Assembly: GCA_023265995.1 (NCBI GenBank)
Contig: JAHFSA010000003.1
Location: 62,001 to 126,000 of the forward strand
Length of the DNA stretch: 64,000 bases
Direction of reading: 5' to 3'
DNA from: Perlucidibaca sp.
GTDB taxonomy: Bacteria; Pseudomonadota; Gammaproteobacteria; Pseudomonadales; Moraxellaceae
Positions 40,872 through 55,429 of this stretch are shown here, piece by piece (the first letter of the stretch is position 1; the number at the start of each line of letters is the position of its first letter). The notes under the pieces are model-generated. The model saw nothing but the letters and a program-made list of their open reading frames with translations. It was not told where the DNA came from and searched no databases. The position numbers and the translations under genes were made by a program.

Positions 40872-42809
40872 ATGTGGGTCGAGCTTGGTCAGTTTGCCTT
40901 GGTCCTGGCCTTTGTTGTGGCCATTTTCCAGGGTAGCGTGCCCTGGATCGGCGTTGCCCGTGGTGATGCCCGCGTCCAGGCCATCGCCCGTTCCGCCGCC
41001 TATGCCCAGGCCATGCTGCTGGTCATGTCCTTCGGTCTGCTCACGCTGGCCTTCCTGCGCAACGACTTCAGCGTCGACTACGTGGCGCGCCAGTCCAACA
41101 CGCTGCTGCCGGTCTGGTACAAGATTTCCGCGGTCTGGGGCGGCCATGAGGGCTCGCTGCTGCTCTGGGCGCTCGTGCTGTCGCTGTGGACGGCCGCTGT
41201 CGCGCGCTTCTCGCGCGGTCTGCCGCTGGCCATGACGGCGCGTGTGCTGGCCGTGCTCGGTCTGGTCAGCGTCGCCATCATCAGCTTCATCCTGTTCACC
41301 TCCAATCCCTTCAACCGCCTGCTGCCGGATTTCCCCATAGAGGGCAACGACCTCAATCCGCTGCTGCAGGATCCCGGCCTGATCTTCCATCCGCCCATGC
41401 TCTACATGGGCTATGTCGGCTTCGCCGTGCCCTTCGCCTTCGCCATGGCCGGCCTCATGGGCGGCCGCCTCGATTCGGCCTGGGCGCGCTGGTCGCGACC
41501 GTGGACCATCGCCGCCTGGTCGTTCCTCAGCTGCGGCATCGCGCTCGGCTCCTGGTGGGCCTATTACGAGCTGGGCTGGGGCGGCTGGTGGTTCTGGGAC
41601 CCGGTCGAGAACGCCTCCTTCATGCCCTGGCTGGCCGGCACCGCGCTGCTGCATTCGCTGGCGGTGACCGAGAAGCGCGGCGTGTTCAAGGCCTGGACGG
41701 TGCTGCTCGCCATCATCGCCTTCGCGCTCAGCTTGCTCGGCACCTTCCTGGTCCGCTCCGGCGTGCTGACCTCGGTGCATGCCTTCGCCGCGGATCCCTC
41801 GCGCGGCCTCTTCGTGCTCGGCATTCTCATCGCCGTGGTCGGCGGTTCGCTCGGTCTCTTCGCCTGGCGCGGCAGCAGCCTGCACAACGAAAGCCGTCAC
41901 GGGCTGGCCTCGCGTGAAATGTTCCTGCTCGCCAACAACCTGTTCCTGCTGGTGGCGACCGTGATCGTGCTGCTCGGCACGCTGTTCCCGCTCATCGCCG
42001 ATGCCCTCGACCTCGGCAAGATCTCGGTCGGCCCGCCGTACTTCAATCTGCTCTTCGTGCCGCTGGTCATGCTGCTGCTGGTCTTCCTCGGCGTCGGCCC
42101 GCAGACCAACTGGAAGCGCCAGTCCATGGACGTGGTGCTGCTGCCCATGGGCAAGGTGGTGCTGGCGGCGCTGGTCATCGGCATCGCCGTGCCGCTGCTG
42201 ATCTACGGCCACATGCCCTGGTATGTCGGTCTCGCCATCGGCCTCTGCGCCTGGGTCTTCGGTGGCCAGCTCGTCGACATCGCGCGCAAGACCCGCAATG
42301 CCTCCAGCCTCGGCGAGGGCCTGCGCAAGCTGCCGCGCAGCTACTGGGGCATGCAGCTGGCGCATCTCGGCCTGCTCATGACCGTGCTCGGCGTGGCGCT
42401 GACCTCGGCCTACAGCGTCGAGAAGGATGTCCGTCTGGCTCCCGGCCAGGAGCTGGCGGTCGGTGACTACCGCTTCCAGTTCGAGGGCGTGACCGATCAC
42501 CAGGGTCCGAACTATGTCGCCCAGCGCGGCACCCTGACCGTCAGCCACGGCGGCTGGAGCCAGGTCCTGCATCCGGAGAAGCGTGTCTATCGCGTGCAGC
42601 AGAACCCCATGACCGAGGCGGCCATCTCCGGCAACCTCTGGCGTGACCTCTATGTCGCGCTCGGCGAGCCGCTCGACCAGGGTGCCTGGGCCGTGCGCGT
42701 GTATCACAAGCCCATGGTGCGCTGGATGTGGTTCGGTGCCCTGTTCATGGCCCTCGGCGGTGTGCTGTCCATGCTCGACAAGCGCTATCGCCTGCGTCAG
42801 ACCCGCTGA
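40872..42809 (+). CDS. ccmF: Cytochrome c maturation heme lyase subunit CcmF
   Basis: VWGGHEGSLLLWALVLSLW; WWAYYELGWGGWWFWDPVENASFMPWL. Confidence 0.97.
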   Translation: MWVELGQFALVLAFVVAIFQGSVPWIGVARGDARVQAIARSAAYAQAMLLVMSFGLLTLAFLRNDFSVDYVARQSNTLLPVWYKISAVWGGHEGSLLLWALVLSLWTAAVARFSRGLPLAMTARVLAVLGLVSVAIISFILFTSNPFNRLLPDFPIEGNDLNPLLQDPGLIFHPPMLYMGYVGFAVPFAFAMAGLMGGRLDSAWARWSRPWTIAAWSFLSCGIALGSWWAYYELGWGGWWFWDPVENASFMPWLAGTALLHSLAVTEKRGVFKAWTVLLAIIAFALSLLGTFLVRSGVLTSVHAFAADPSRGLFVLGILIAVVGGSLGLFAWRGSSLHNESRHGLASREMFLLANNLFLLVATVIVLLGTLFPLIADALDLGKISVGPPYFNLLFVPLVMLLLVFLGVGPQTNWKRQSMDVVLLPMGKVVLAALVIGIAVPLLIYGHMPWYVGLAIGLCAWVFGGQLVDIARKTRNASSLGEGLRKLPRSYWGMQLAHLGLLMTVLGVALTSAYSVEKDVRLAPGQELAVGDYRFQFEGVTDHQGPNYVAQRGTLTVSHGGWSQVLHPEKRVYRVQQNPMTEAAISGNLWRDLYVALGEPLDQGAWAVRVYHKPMVRWMWFGALFMALGGVLSMLDKRYRLRQTR

Positions 42810-42820
42810 GGAGTTTTGTC

Positions 42821-43387
42821 ATGACCCGTCAGACCCGCGTTCTCGTCTTCCTGCTGCCGCTGGCGCTGTTCGCCATCCTCGCCGTGCTGCTGTTCAGCCG
42901 CAACGGCAGCGACCCCAGCTTCCTGCCCTCGGCCCGTCTCGGCCAGCCGGTGCCGGCCTTCCAGCTGAGCTCGCTGACCGAGCCGGATGTCACGCTCAGC
43001 GCCGACATCCTCAAGGGTGATGTCACCCTGCTCAATGTCTGGGCCACCTGGTGCGTGTCCTGCCTGGTCGAACACCCGGTGCTGATGCGTCTGGCCGATG
43101 CCGGCGTGCACATCGTCGGCGTCAACTACAAGGACAACCGCGAGGCCGCGCTGGCCTGGCTGCAGAACAACGGCAATCCCTATCGCAACATCGCCTTCGA
43201 CGAGAAGGGCAGCCTCGGCCTCGACCTCGGCGTCTACGGCGCCCCGGAAACCTATCTGATCGATCGCGCAGGGCATATCCGCTACCGCGCCGTCGGTGTG
43301 CTCGATGACCGTGCCTGGGCGGAAGAGCTGAAGCCGCGCTATGACGCGCTGCTGGCCGACAAGCCGCTGCCGGGGGAGGGCTCCTGA
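42821..43387 (+). CDS. ccmG: Thiol:disulfide interchange protein CcmG/DsbE
   Basis: N-terminal TM anchor and NVWATWCVSCLVEHPVLMRL thioredoxin-like CxxC. Confidence 0.92.
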   Translation: MTRQTRVLVFLLPLALFAILAVLLFSRNGSDPSFLPSARLGQPVPAFQLSSLTEPDVTLSADILKGDVTLLNVWATWCVSCLVEHPVLMRLADAGVHIVGVNYKDNREAALAWLQNNGNPYRNIAFDEKGSLGLDLGVYGAPETYLIDRAGHIRYRAVGVLDDRAWAEELKPRYDALLADKPLPGEGS

Positions 43388-43865
43388 TGCGCCTGTCATT
43401 CGATCTGCGACTGCCGCTGGCCGCGCTGCTGCTGGCCGCCGGACTGGCGCACGCCAGCATTGATGTGCACGAGTTCCGCGACCAGGCCGAGGAGGCCCGC
43501 TATCGCGCCCTCATCGAGGAGCTGCGCTGCCCCAAGTGCCAGAACACCAATCTCGCCGGTTCCGATGCCGAGCTGGCCTCCGACCTCAAGGAACGTGTCT
43601 ACGAACAGGTGCGTGAGGGTCGCAGCGATGCCGAGATTCGCAAGTATCTGGTCGACCGCTATGGCGACTTCATCACCTACAAGCCGCCTCTGCGCGCCGG
43701 CACCTTCCTGCTCTGGTGGGGGCCGTTCCTGTTGCTGGCCGGCGCCGGTCTGGCGCTGATCGCGCGTGCCCGCCGCAAGCCCGTGCGCGGCAAGCCGCTG
43801 AGCCCGGCAGAGCATGCCCGCCTGCAGCGCCTGCTGTCCGGTCAGTCCGATGTGGAGCCCAAGTC

Positions 43866-43869
<4 letters not shown>
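43387..43869 (+). CDS. ccmH: Cytochrome c maturation protein CcmH
   Basis: LRCPKCQNTNLAGSDAELASDLKERVYEQVREGRSDAEIRKYLVDRYGDFITYKPP. Confidence 0.95.
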
Positions 43870-45882
<2,013 letters not shown>

Positions 45883-45900
45883 GCGCCGAATGCTGTCCGG

Positions 45901-45926
45901 AAACGCCGCGCCTGTCGCGGCGTTTT
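45901..45926 (+). terminator. Intrinsic terminator after adk
   Basis: AAACGCCGCGCCTGTCGCGGCGTTTTC. Confidence 0.75.
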
Positions 45927-45977
45927 CATTTGCGGCATCATCACGCTTCGCACCACGCTCCCGACGAGAACCTGCCC

Positions 45978-46985
45978 ATGTCCGCTGTACCCCGTCCCCG
46001 CATAGGCGTCATCCTGGCCAATCTGGGCACGCCCGATGCGCCAACCGCGCCGGCGGTGCGCGCCTATCTGCGCGAGTTCCTCAGCGACGGTCGCGTCATC
46101 GAAGTGCCGAGGCTGATCTGGTTCTTCATTCTGCGCCTGTTCATCCTGCCGTTCCGCCCCAAGCGCGTGGCGCATGCCTATGCCAGCATCTGGGGCGATG
46201 ACTCGCCCATGCGCACGACGCTGCTGGCCCAGGTCGAGGGCACCCGCGAGCGCCTGGCGCAGGCCTTTCCGGCGCTCGACCTGCGTGTGCTGCCGGCCAT
46301 GAGCTACGGCCGTCCGGCCCTGCGCGCCGCGCTGGCCGAGCTGGCCGATTGCGACGAGCTGGTGGTGCTGCCGCTGTTCCCGCAGTTCTCGGCGACCTCG
46401 ACGGCGCCGGTGTTCGACCAGGTCACGCAGTGGCTGGCCGGCCAGCGCTGCCTGCCCGGTGTGCAGCTGGTGCGCGACTACCATGTCCATCCCGGCTACA
46501 TCGAGGCGCTGGCGCTGCGCATAGAGCGGCACTGGGCCGAGCATGGCCGCGCCGACAAGCTGCTGTTCTCCTACCACGGCATTCCCCAGCCCTATGCCGA
46601 GAAGGGCGACCCGTATCCGCAGCAGTGCCGTGCCACCACGGCGGCGGTCGTGCGCCGTCTCGGTCTCGCCGACGATGCCTGGGCCATGAGCTTCCAGTCG
46701 CGCTTCGGCCTGCAGGAATGGATCAAGCCCTATACCGACAAGCTGCTGGCCGAGTGGGGCGCTGGCGGCGTGGCGTCGGTGCAGGTGGTGTGCCCGGCGT
46801 TCTCGGCCGACTGCCTGGAGACGCTGGAGGAAATCGCCGTGGAAAACCGCGAGGTATTCCGGCAGGCTGGTGGTCAGCGTTATGAGTATGTGCCGGCGCT
46901 GAATGCGGAGCCGGCGCATCTGGACATGATGGCGGCCATCCTGCGCGAGCGCATTGCCGCCACCCTGAGCGCGCACCCGGGCTGA
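45978..46985 (+). CDS. hemH: Ferrochelatase
   Basis: PRIGVILANLGTPDAPTAPAVRAYLREFLSDGRVIEVPRLIW...FSYHGIPQPYAEKGDPYPQQC. Confidence 0.96.
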   Translation: MSAVPRPRIGVILANLGTPDAPTAPAVRAYLREFLSDGRVIEVPRLIWFFILRLFILPFRPKRVAHAYASIWGDDSPMRTTLLAQVEGTRERLAQAFPALDLRVLPAMSYGRPALRAALAELADCDELVVLPLFPQFSATSTAPVFDQVTQWLAGQRCLPGVQLVRDYHVHPGYIEALALRIERHWAEHGRADKLLFSYHGIPQPYAEKGDPYPQQCRATTAAVVRRLGLADDAWAMSFQSRFGLQEWIKPYTDKLLAEWGAGGVASVQVVCPAFSADCLETLEEIAVENREVFRQAGGQRYEYVPALNAEPAHLDMMAAILRERIAATLSAHPG

Positions 46986-47052
46986 AGCCGCAGGCGGCCC
47001 GTGCCGGCGACCCCGTTGTCGCCCTTCACCGAACCATCCGGGATGTCATGGC

Positions 47053-49680
47053 ATGAGCGAGGAAGCCCGGCAGGAACCGTCATCACCACCCGCGCCGCGC
47101 CGCAGCGGACGCAGGCTCTGGCCGCTTTGGCTGGCGTTGCTGCCGCTGTTGCTGAGCGCGCTCGCGGTGCTGGCGGCTCATGTCGCCGGCCTGCGCGTGC
47201 AGGGCGCGGGCTGGAACCACGGTCCGACGCTGGCGCTCTGGCAGCTCTACAAGAGCGACTGCCTGTCCTTGCAGGGCGAGGGCATGAGCCTGTCGGCCTT
47301 GCGTTCGCTGCGCATCGATCTCGATCATCTCGATCTGCATGGCTGTGAAGCCGCGCCCAGCGAGCTCAAGCCGCCGCCCTGGACGCCGGCCTTCGATCTT
47401 CATGTCTCCCGTTTCGTGACCGCCGGCCTGCCGCCGCTGACTCTCGATGTGCGTCAGCGCGAGCAGCGCTGGCATGTCGTGGCCGCGCATGCGGAAAGCC
47501 GGCTCACGGCCGACTACGATCGTCAGGATGGTCTCTGGCAGCTGGCCGGCACGGTACAGGCCCGGCATCTGCAGCCGGAGCTGCTGGGGCAGTTGGTGCT
47601 GACCGGCGCCGGGCATTGGCGCGCGGACCGGCTCGATGGCAAGGCCCGGGTGCAGGGTACGGCGCTGGGCGCTGCCGGCCGGCCGCAGCGCGCCGATGCC
47701 TGGCTGGATGCCGGCCTGAGCGGAAGGGCCTGGACGCTGGATGCCGGTCTGAGCGCGCCGCTGGCGCTGCCGGCCGGCTGGCAGCTGAGCAGCGACAAGG
47801 CTGTGCATGCCAGTGGCGACTTCGAGGCGCTGACGGGGCTGCAGGCCGACCTGCGGGCGCAGGGTCCGCAAGGGCAGGCACGCCTGCTGCTCAGCGGTGA
47901 TCAGGGCCTGGCCGGTGGTCAGGGCCGGCTCAGCCTGTCCGGGCGGGAGCTCGCCGGCACGCTGCCGCTGCGCTGGCAGGGCCGGACGCTGACCCTGGCG
48001 CCAGCCGGGCTGATGCTGCCGCAGGCGTTGCAGCTGACCTTGCCCACGGCCGTTGTGATTCCTCTCGCGGCATCCGGCCATGTCTCGCTGCCACTGCTCC
48101 TGCACTATCAGGGCCTCAAGCTCTCCAGCACCGACAGTGTGCTGGCCTGGGGTGAGGGCGACTGGTCCTGGCAGGGGGCGCTGGCGCTCAGCGGCCAGCA
48201 CTCCGGTCTGCTTTTGGATGCGCGCTGGCAGGGTCGGGCGGGGCCGCAGGGCCTGTCCGGACCGCCCCTGCGTCTGCGCGCCGATGGCCGTGGCCTGGCG
48301 CTGACGGCGGAGCTGCCGGTGAACGGCATCCGCGCGCCGGGCTGGCCTCTGCTGGCGACCTTCAGGGGGCGTTATGGCGATTATCCGTTGCAGGGCAGCC
48401 TGAGCGCGCGGCGCCAGGGCGGGCTCTGGCTCGGCGAGCTGCAGGCGCTGTCGCGTCTGGCGCTCTATGACAAGGGCGGGGCGCTCGATCTGCGGCTGCC
48501 CTGGCAGTTGCGCGATGCCGTCTGGCAGGCCAGCCCGGGAGCGCGGCTGAATGTCGCCGAGGGTCTCAAGGGCACGCTGCTGGTCAAGCCGCTGAGCATC
48601 ACCGCCCGCACGCCGCTACAGCCGGCGCAGGGCGGCCTGCGCGGCGAGCTGAATCTGGCCGCCGGTGGTCTGGTAGCGGCGCGTGCCGGGGTGCCGGCGC
48701 TGACCGGCACGGTGACGCTGGCTGGGCGCGAGGGCCGGGCGCAGTTGCTGGTTGGCGACTGGCAAAGCCGTATCGGCCTCGTTGCCAGCGCCGATGACAA
48801 GGGCGCGCACGGCAGCGCGACAGTGGATACGCCGCTGCTCGAGGCCATGAGCAAGGGCCTCGGTTTCACGCTCAAACAGGGCCAGATCAATGCCGCCGCC
48901 GACTGGACATGGCGCGACGCGCTGGCGCTCGACGGCAGCGCCACGATTGCCGGTCTGGCGCTGGACTGGGGCGGCATCAAGGCCTCCGGCGGGCAGGGCC
49001 GTCTGCGCCTGGGCCTGCGCGGCAGCCAGGTCACGCTGGCCAGCGAGGGGCCGCTGACCGTGGCGGAGCTGGATGTCGGCACGGCGGTGACGCAGATCAG
49101 CCTGGGCCTCAATGGTGATCTCTCCAGCTGGCAGTTCTCCGATGTTTCCGCGCATGTGCTCGGTGGTCTGGTCAGCGCACCGGCCCTGCACTGGCCGGCG
49201 GCCGACTATCAGACGATTTCCCTGGCCGGCATTGATCTCGCCCGTGTCGTCGCCCTGCAAGGCCAGGACAGCCCGCCGGTGCAGCTCGACGGCACGGTGG
49301 CCGGCGAATTGCCGGTGCAGCTGGGCAAGACCAGCCTGTCGCTGCGCAACGGCAGCGTGCACAACGAGGTGCCGCTGACGCTGCGCATCACGCCGTCGGC
49401 GGGGGTGACCGCCATGAGCCAGTCCAACCGCGCCGTGCAGCTGGCCCTGGACACGCTGAGCCACATGCTGGTGAGCGATTTCCATGCCCGCCTCGACATG
49501 GCGGCCGATGGCTGGCTGGATGCCGCGGTGACGATCAAGGGCGACAGCGTTCAACCAAATCGTCAGCCGGTCGTTTTGAACTACACACACCGTGAAAATG
49601 TGCTAGAGCTATTGCGCAGCCTGCGCATGAGCGACGAAATCTCGCAACAGTTCATGGACCGGCAGAAGCTCAAGCCATGA
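47053..49680 (+). CDS. ydbH: YdbH-family AsmA-like protein
   Basis: 875 aa, N-terminal TM, beta-rich body, C-terminal QSNRAVQLALDTLSHMLVSDFHARLDMAADGWLDAAVTIKGDSVQPNRQPVVLNYTHRENVLELLRSLRMSDEI; followed by ynbE and ydbL. Confidence 0.88.
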   Translation: MSEEARQEPSSPPAPRRSGRRLWPLWLALLPLLLSALAVLAAHVAGLRVQGAGWNHGPTLALWQLYKSDCLSLQGEGMSLSALRSLRIDLDHLDLHGCEAAPSELKPPPWTPAFDLHVSRFVTAGLPPLTLDVRQREQRWHVVAAHAESRLTADYDRQDGLWQLAGTVQARHLQPELLGQLVLTGAGHWRADRLDGKARVQGTALGAAGRPQRADAWLDAGLSGRAWTLDAGLSAPLALPAGWQLSSDKAVHASGDFEALTGLQADLRAQGPQGQARLLLSGDQGLAGGQGRLSLSGRELAGTLPLRWQGRTLTLAPAGLMLPQALQLTLPTAVVIPLAASGHVSLPLLLHYQGLKLSSTDSVLAWGEGDWSWQGALALSGQHSGLLLDARWQGRAGPQGLSGPPLRLRADGRGLALTAELPVNGIRAPGWPLLATFRGRYGDYPLQGSLSARRQGGLWLGELQALSRLALYDKGGALDLRLPWQLRDAVWQASPGARLNVAEGLKGTLLVKPLSITARTPLQPAQGGLRGELNLAAGGLVAARAGVPALTGTVTLAGREGRAQLLVGDWQSRIGLVASADDKGAHGSATVDTPLLEAMSKGLGFTLKQGQINAAADWTWRDALALDGSATIAGLALDWGGIKASGGQGRLRLGLRGSQVTLASEGPLTVAELDVGTAVTQISLGLNGDLSSWQFSDVSAHVLGGLVSAPALHWPAADYQTISLAGIDLARVVALQGQDSPPVQLDGTVAGELPVQLGKTSLSLRNGSVHNEVPLTLRITPSAGVTAMSQSNRAVQLALDTLSHMLVSDFHARLDMAADGWLDAAVTIKGDSVQPNRQPVVLNYTHRENVLELLRSLRMSDEISQQFMDRQKLKP

Positions 49681-49729
49681 CAGCGCAGACCACAATCACG
49701 GCGAACCTGAAACGGAAGGGGGCAATATC

Positions 49730-49918
49730 ATGAGACTCCTGTGGCTGGCGGCCTTGCTGCCGTTTGCGGCATGCATGTCGGCCTGCACGCCGAGAATCGC
49801 GCTCGAGGCGCCGAAAGAGCCGATCACCATCAACATGAACGTCAAGATCGATCACGAGATCCGCCTGCGGGTGGAGAAGGACATCGACAAGCTGACGACC
49901 GACAGTTCCCTTTTCTGA
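49730..49918 (+). CDS. ynbE: YnbE-family lipoprotein
   Basis: MRLLWLAALLPFAACMSACTPRIALEAPKEPITINMNVKIDHEIRLRVEKDIDKL. Confidence 0.92.
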   Translation: MRLLWLAALLPFAACMSACTPRIALEAPKEPITINMNVKIDHEIRLRVEKDIDKLTTDSSLF

Positions 49919-49927
49919 GGAGGTCCC

Positions 49928-50251
49928 ATGAAAAAGACGACCGGTTTTCTCGCCGTGCTGCTGCTCACCATCAGCCCCCTGGTCATGGCACTGGAGCTCG
50001 ATGCCGCCAAGGCCCAGGGCCTGGTGGGCGAACAGCTTGACGGCTATCTCGGTGTGGTCGAGGCCACTCCGGATGCGGTGGCGCTGGCCGCCGACATCAA
50101 CAGCAAGCGCAAGGCCGCCTACGAGAGCATCGCCAGGCAGAATGGCGCCACTCTGGCTCAGGTGGGAGCACTGACCGGCCAGAAGGTCATCGCCAAGGCC
50201 GCGCCGGGCACCTACGTGAAGGCGCCGGATGGCAAGTGGGTGAAGAAGTAG
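49928..50251 (+). CDS. ydbL: YdbL-family (DUF1318) periplasmic protein
   Basis: Signal peptide; LDAAKAQGLVGEQLDGYLGVVEATPDAVALAADINSKRKAAYESIARQNG. Confidence 0.92.
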   Translation: MKKTTGFLAVLLLTISPLVMALELDAAKAQGLVGEQLDGYLGVVEATPDAVALAADINSKRKAAYESIARQNGATLAQVGALTGQKVIAKAAPGTYVKAPDGKWVKK

Positions 50252-50255
50252 CGCC

Positions 50256-50639
50256 TCAGGCCTGTGTTTCAGGCTCTGCCAGCGGGTCCGGCCCGTGGCG
50301 ATTGTCGCCGCGAGTGCCGGGCAGGGCGGCCAGGACCAGCAGGATCGCGCTGCCGAGCAGGGGAATCAGGCCCAGCAGCATGAACCAGGCGCTGAGGTCG
50401 CGGTCATGCAGACGCCTGATCGAGACCGCCAGTGACGGCAGCAGCATGGACAGCGTGAACAGCCAGCCGAGCAGGCCGGCCTTGCTGCCGGGGCTGACCA
50501 TGAGGCCGAGCACGCGATCGGCCACGGCCAGCGCCATGGTGATCAGCAGATAGACCAGCATGAACTGCCAGTATTCGCGGCGCGTCGAGCGCCCGCGGAA
50601 ACGGGCGTATTTGCGCAGGGCGGTGAAAAATCCGTTCAT
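50256..50639 (-). CDS. DUF805 family membrane protein
   Basis: MNGFFTALRKYARFRGRSTRREYWQFMLVYLLI...SLAVSIRRLHDRDLSAWFMLLGLIPLLG. Confidence 0.9.
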   Translation of the reverse strand: MNGFFTALRKYARFRGRSTRREYWQFMLVYLLITMALAVADRVLGLMVSPGSKAGLLGWLFTLSMLLPSLAVSIRRLHDRDLSAWFMLLGLIPLLGSAILLVLAALPGTRGDNRHGPDPLAEPETQA

Positions 50640-51277
50640 GCCGCTCCGCCTTGCTGGAAGTCTATCCAGCGATTGAAGTTGGCGAATGCCGCCTCGTCGT
50701 GGCTCAGGTCCACGATCACGGCGCCGCGCTCGCGGCACCAGACATGCACGCGGTGCTCGCCGCCTTCGAGACTGGTGCGCAGATCGGCCACCAGCGACTT
50801 GTGCATGAGCAGATGCAGCCAGTGCGTCTGTTCGCTGCTCCAGGCCACGGCCAGGCGCGCGTCGGTGCCGGCGAGCTGCAGGCCCTGCCAGAGATGCAGA
50901 CCCAGTTGCGGCGGCAGGCAGGGCGTGTCGACCGGAGTCACCAGTATCCAGTCCCGTTGCGGCGTGGCGTCGCGCAGTCGCGGCAGCGCCGAGGCCAGTC
51001 CGGCGAGCGGGCCGGGTGTGCCGGGCCAGTCATCCGGCACCACGGCGGCAATGCGGCCGCTGTCCAGCCAGGGCTGGTAGCGTTCGAGATGGCGGTTGGC
51101 ACTGACCCAGACTTCGGCGACCTGGGGTGTCAGCCGTTCCAGCACATGCTCGAACAGCGGTCGTTCCTGCCAGGGCAGCCAGGCCTTGTCCTCGCCATCG
51201 ACGCGCTGGCCGGCACCGCCGGCGAGAATGAGCCCGGTCAGTGGCGGGCAGGGTGGGAATTCATGGTTCGTGGCCAT
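50636..51277 (-). CDS. mobA: Molybdenum cofactor guanylyltransferase
   Basis: LTGLILAGGAGQRVDGEDKAWLPWQERPLFEHVLERL...VTPVDTPCLPPQL. Confidence 0.88.
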   Translation of the reverse strand: MATNHEFPPCPPLTGLILAGGAGQRVDGEDKAWLPWQERPLFEHVLERLTPQVAEVWVSANRHLERYQPWLDSGRIAAVVPDDWPGTPGPLAGLASALPRLRDATPQRDWILVTPVDTPCLPPQLGLHLWQGLQLAGTDARLAVAWSSEQTHWLHLLMHKSLVADLRTSLEGGEHRVHVWCRERGAVIVDLSHDEAAFANFNRWIDFQQGGAA

Positions 51278-51331
51278 CTTGAGGTCGGCTCCTTTGCTAC
51301 ACTCCCTATGCTAACCCTTTGAGCCCGCCGC

Positions 51332-53370
<2,039 letters not shown>

Positions 53371-53374
<4 letters not shown>

Positions 53375-54114
53375 ATCTGCTGGCCCTGGAAACCGCCACC
53401 GAGCATTGCTCGGTCGCGCTCTTGCGCATCACGGCCGATGGCGGCCATGAGGTGCTTGCCCGTCGTCTGCACGCGCCGCGCCAGCAGACCGAGCTCATCC
53501 TGCCCATGGTCGACGAAGTCCTGGCCGAGGCCGGGCTGGCGCTGACCGCGCTGACCGCGCTGGCCTATTCCTGTGGTCCCGGCGCCTTCACCGGCGTGCG
53601 CATTGCCGCCGCCGTGGCGCAGGGGCTGGCGCTGGGCGCCGACCTGCCGGTGCTGCCGGTGTCCAGTCTGCAGACCCTGGCCCAGGGCGCGCATCGCGTG
53701 CATGGCGCGCGTGCGGTGCTGGCCAGCTTCGACGCACGCATGCAGGAAATCTATGCCGGTGCCTATCTGCTCGATGCCCACGGTCTGATGCAGCCGCAGA
53801 TCGCCGAGGTGGCGACCCGCCCCGGCGATCTGCCCGAGGCCCTGTGTCTGGCCTGGGCGACCCTGGTGGATGCCGCGCTCTCGCCCGAGCAGGCTGCCGC
53901 CTCGGTTGGCGCCGGTTCCGGCTGGGGCACCTATGCCGATGTCCTGCGCCCGCAGCTGCCGGTGGCCGCGGTCAATGCCGATCTGCCGCCGGATGCCGAG
54001 GATGTCGCCATCCTGGCCCGCCCGCAGGTGCTGGCCGGACGTGCGCTGGCACCGGAACTGGCCCTGCCGGTCTATCTGCGTGACGATGTCTGGAAGAAGC
54101 TGCCGGGACGCTGA
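53371..54114 (+). CDS. tsaB: tRNA threonylcarbamoyladenosine biosynthesis protein TsaB
   Basis: MNLLALETATEHCSVALL...YSCGPGAFTGVRIAAAVAQGLALG. Confidence 0.95.
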
Positions 54115-54122
54115 CAGGAAGC

Positions 54123-54590
54123 ATGAGCATGAGCACAACGCTGAACTGGGACCATCCGAACCCGCACACCCTCGAGGTGGGCGTCGAGGACTGCCATATC
54201 GATGTCATGCGCCACACCAACAATGTGGTGTACCTGCAATGGCTGGAGGCGGTGGCCTGGTCACATTCGCAGTCGCTGGGTCTGGGCCCGGCCGAATACG
54301 AAGCGCTGGGGCATGGCATGGTGGTGCGTCAGCACGAGCTCAACTACCTGCAGGCCACCCGTCTCGGCGAGCGCCTCATGCTGGCGACCTGGCTGACCCG
54401 GGTCGACAAGCTCTCGACCTGGCGCAGCTACCAGTTCATTCGTCTCGATGACGGCCAGACGGTATTCCGCGGCAGCACCCACTTCGTTTGTGTCGACATC
54501 GCCGAAGGCCGCATCCGGCGCATGCCGGCCGAGTTCCACAAGGCCTATGCCGCTGCCGCGCTGCCGGCCGATCCGGCGGCGGCGCAATAA
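54123..54590 (+). CDS. Acyl-CoA thioesterase (4HBT hotdog, YbgC/FadM-like)
   Basis: VGVEDCHIDVMRHTNNVVYLQWLEAVAWSHSQSLGL. Confidence 0.88.
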   Translation: MSMSTTLNWDHPNPHTLEVGVEDCHIDVMRHTNNVVYLQWLEAVAWSHSQSLGLGPAEYEALGHGMVVRQHELNYLQATRLGERLMLATWLTRVDKLSTWRSYQFIRLDDGQTVFRGSTHFVCVDIAEGRIRRMPAEFHKAYAAAALPADPAAAQ

Positions 54591-54616
54591 TCTTTTTCCA
54601 TACGAGGAGTTAGCTG

Positions 54617-55429
54617 ATGGATGTCACCCTGGCCTGGCAGGCCCTGATCATGGGTCTGGTCGAGGGCATTACCGAGTTCCTGCCGATCTCGAGCACGGGG
54701 CATCTCATCCTGACGGCGGCCTGGCTGGACTTCTGGACCGAGGACAAGCGTGCGGTTTTCGAAGTCGCCATCCAGCTCGGTGCCATTCTCTCGGTCTGCT
54801 ACGAATACCGCCTGCGCCTCTGGGGCGTGGCCAGCCAGCTCAACCAGCCACGTTCGCAGCGCTTCGTCGTCAATGTCATGGTGGCCTTCCTGCCGGCGGC
54901 CATCCTCGGCTTCCTCTTCCTGAAGGCGATCAAGGCACACTTCTTCAACCCGACTTCGGTGGCCATAGCGCTCATCGTCGGCGGTCTGGTCATTCTCTGG
55001 GCCGAACGCCGGCAGCACACGGTGCGCGTGCACAGCGTCGATGACATGGACTGGAGTGATGCCCTCAAGATCGGTCTGGCGCAGTGCCTGGCGCTGATCC
55101 CGGGCACCTCGCGCAGCGGCGCCACCATCATCGGCGGTCTGCTCTTCGGCATGTCGCGCACGGTCGCCGCCGAGTTCTCGTTCTTCCTCGCCATCCCGAC
55201 CATGTTCGCCGCCACGCTCTACGACAGCTACAAGCACCGCGACCTTTTCGCCTGGGCCGACATGCCGGTCATCGCCGTCGGCTTCGTGGTTTCCTTCGTG
55301 GTGGCGCTGCTGGTCATACGCGCGCTCATGCGCTTCATCACCCGCCACGATTTCACCGTGTTCGCCTGGTATCGCATCGCCTTTGGTGCCGCCATCCTGC
55401 TCGGCCTCGGCGGCAGCGCGTGGGCCTGA
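54617..55429 (+). CDS. uppP: Undecaprenyl-diphosphatase
   Basis: [55 protein letters not shown]. Confidence 0.97.
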   Translation: MDVTLAWQALIMGLVEGITEFLPISSTGHLILTAAWLDFWTEDKRAVFEVAIQLGAILSVCYEYRLRLWGVASQLNQPRSQRFVVNVMVAFLPAAILGFLFLKAIKAHFFNPTSVAIALIVGGLVILWAERRQHTVRVHSVDDMDWSDALKIGLAQCLALIPGTSRSGATIIGGLLFGMSRTVAAEFSFFLAIPTMFAATLYDSYKHRDLFAWADMPVIAVGFVVSFVVALLVIRALMRFITRHDFTVFAWYRIAFGAAILLGLGGSAWA

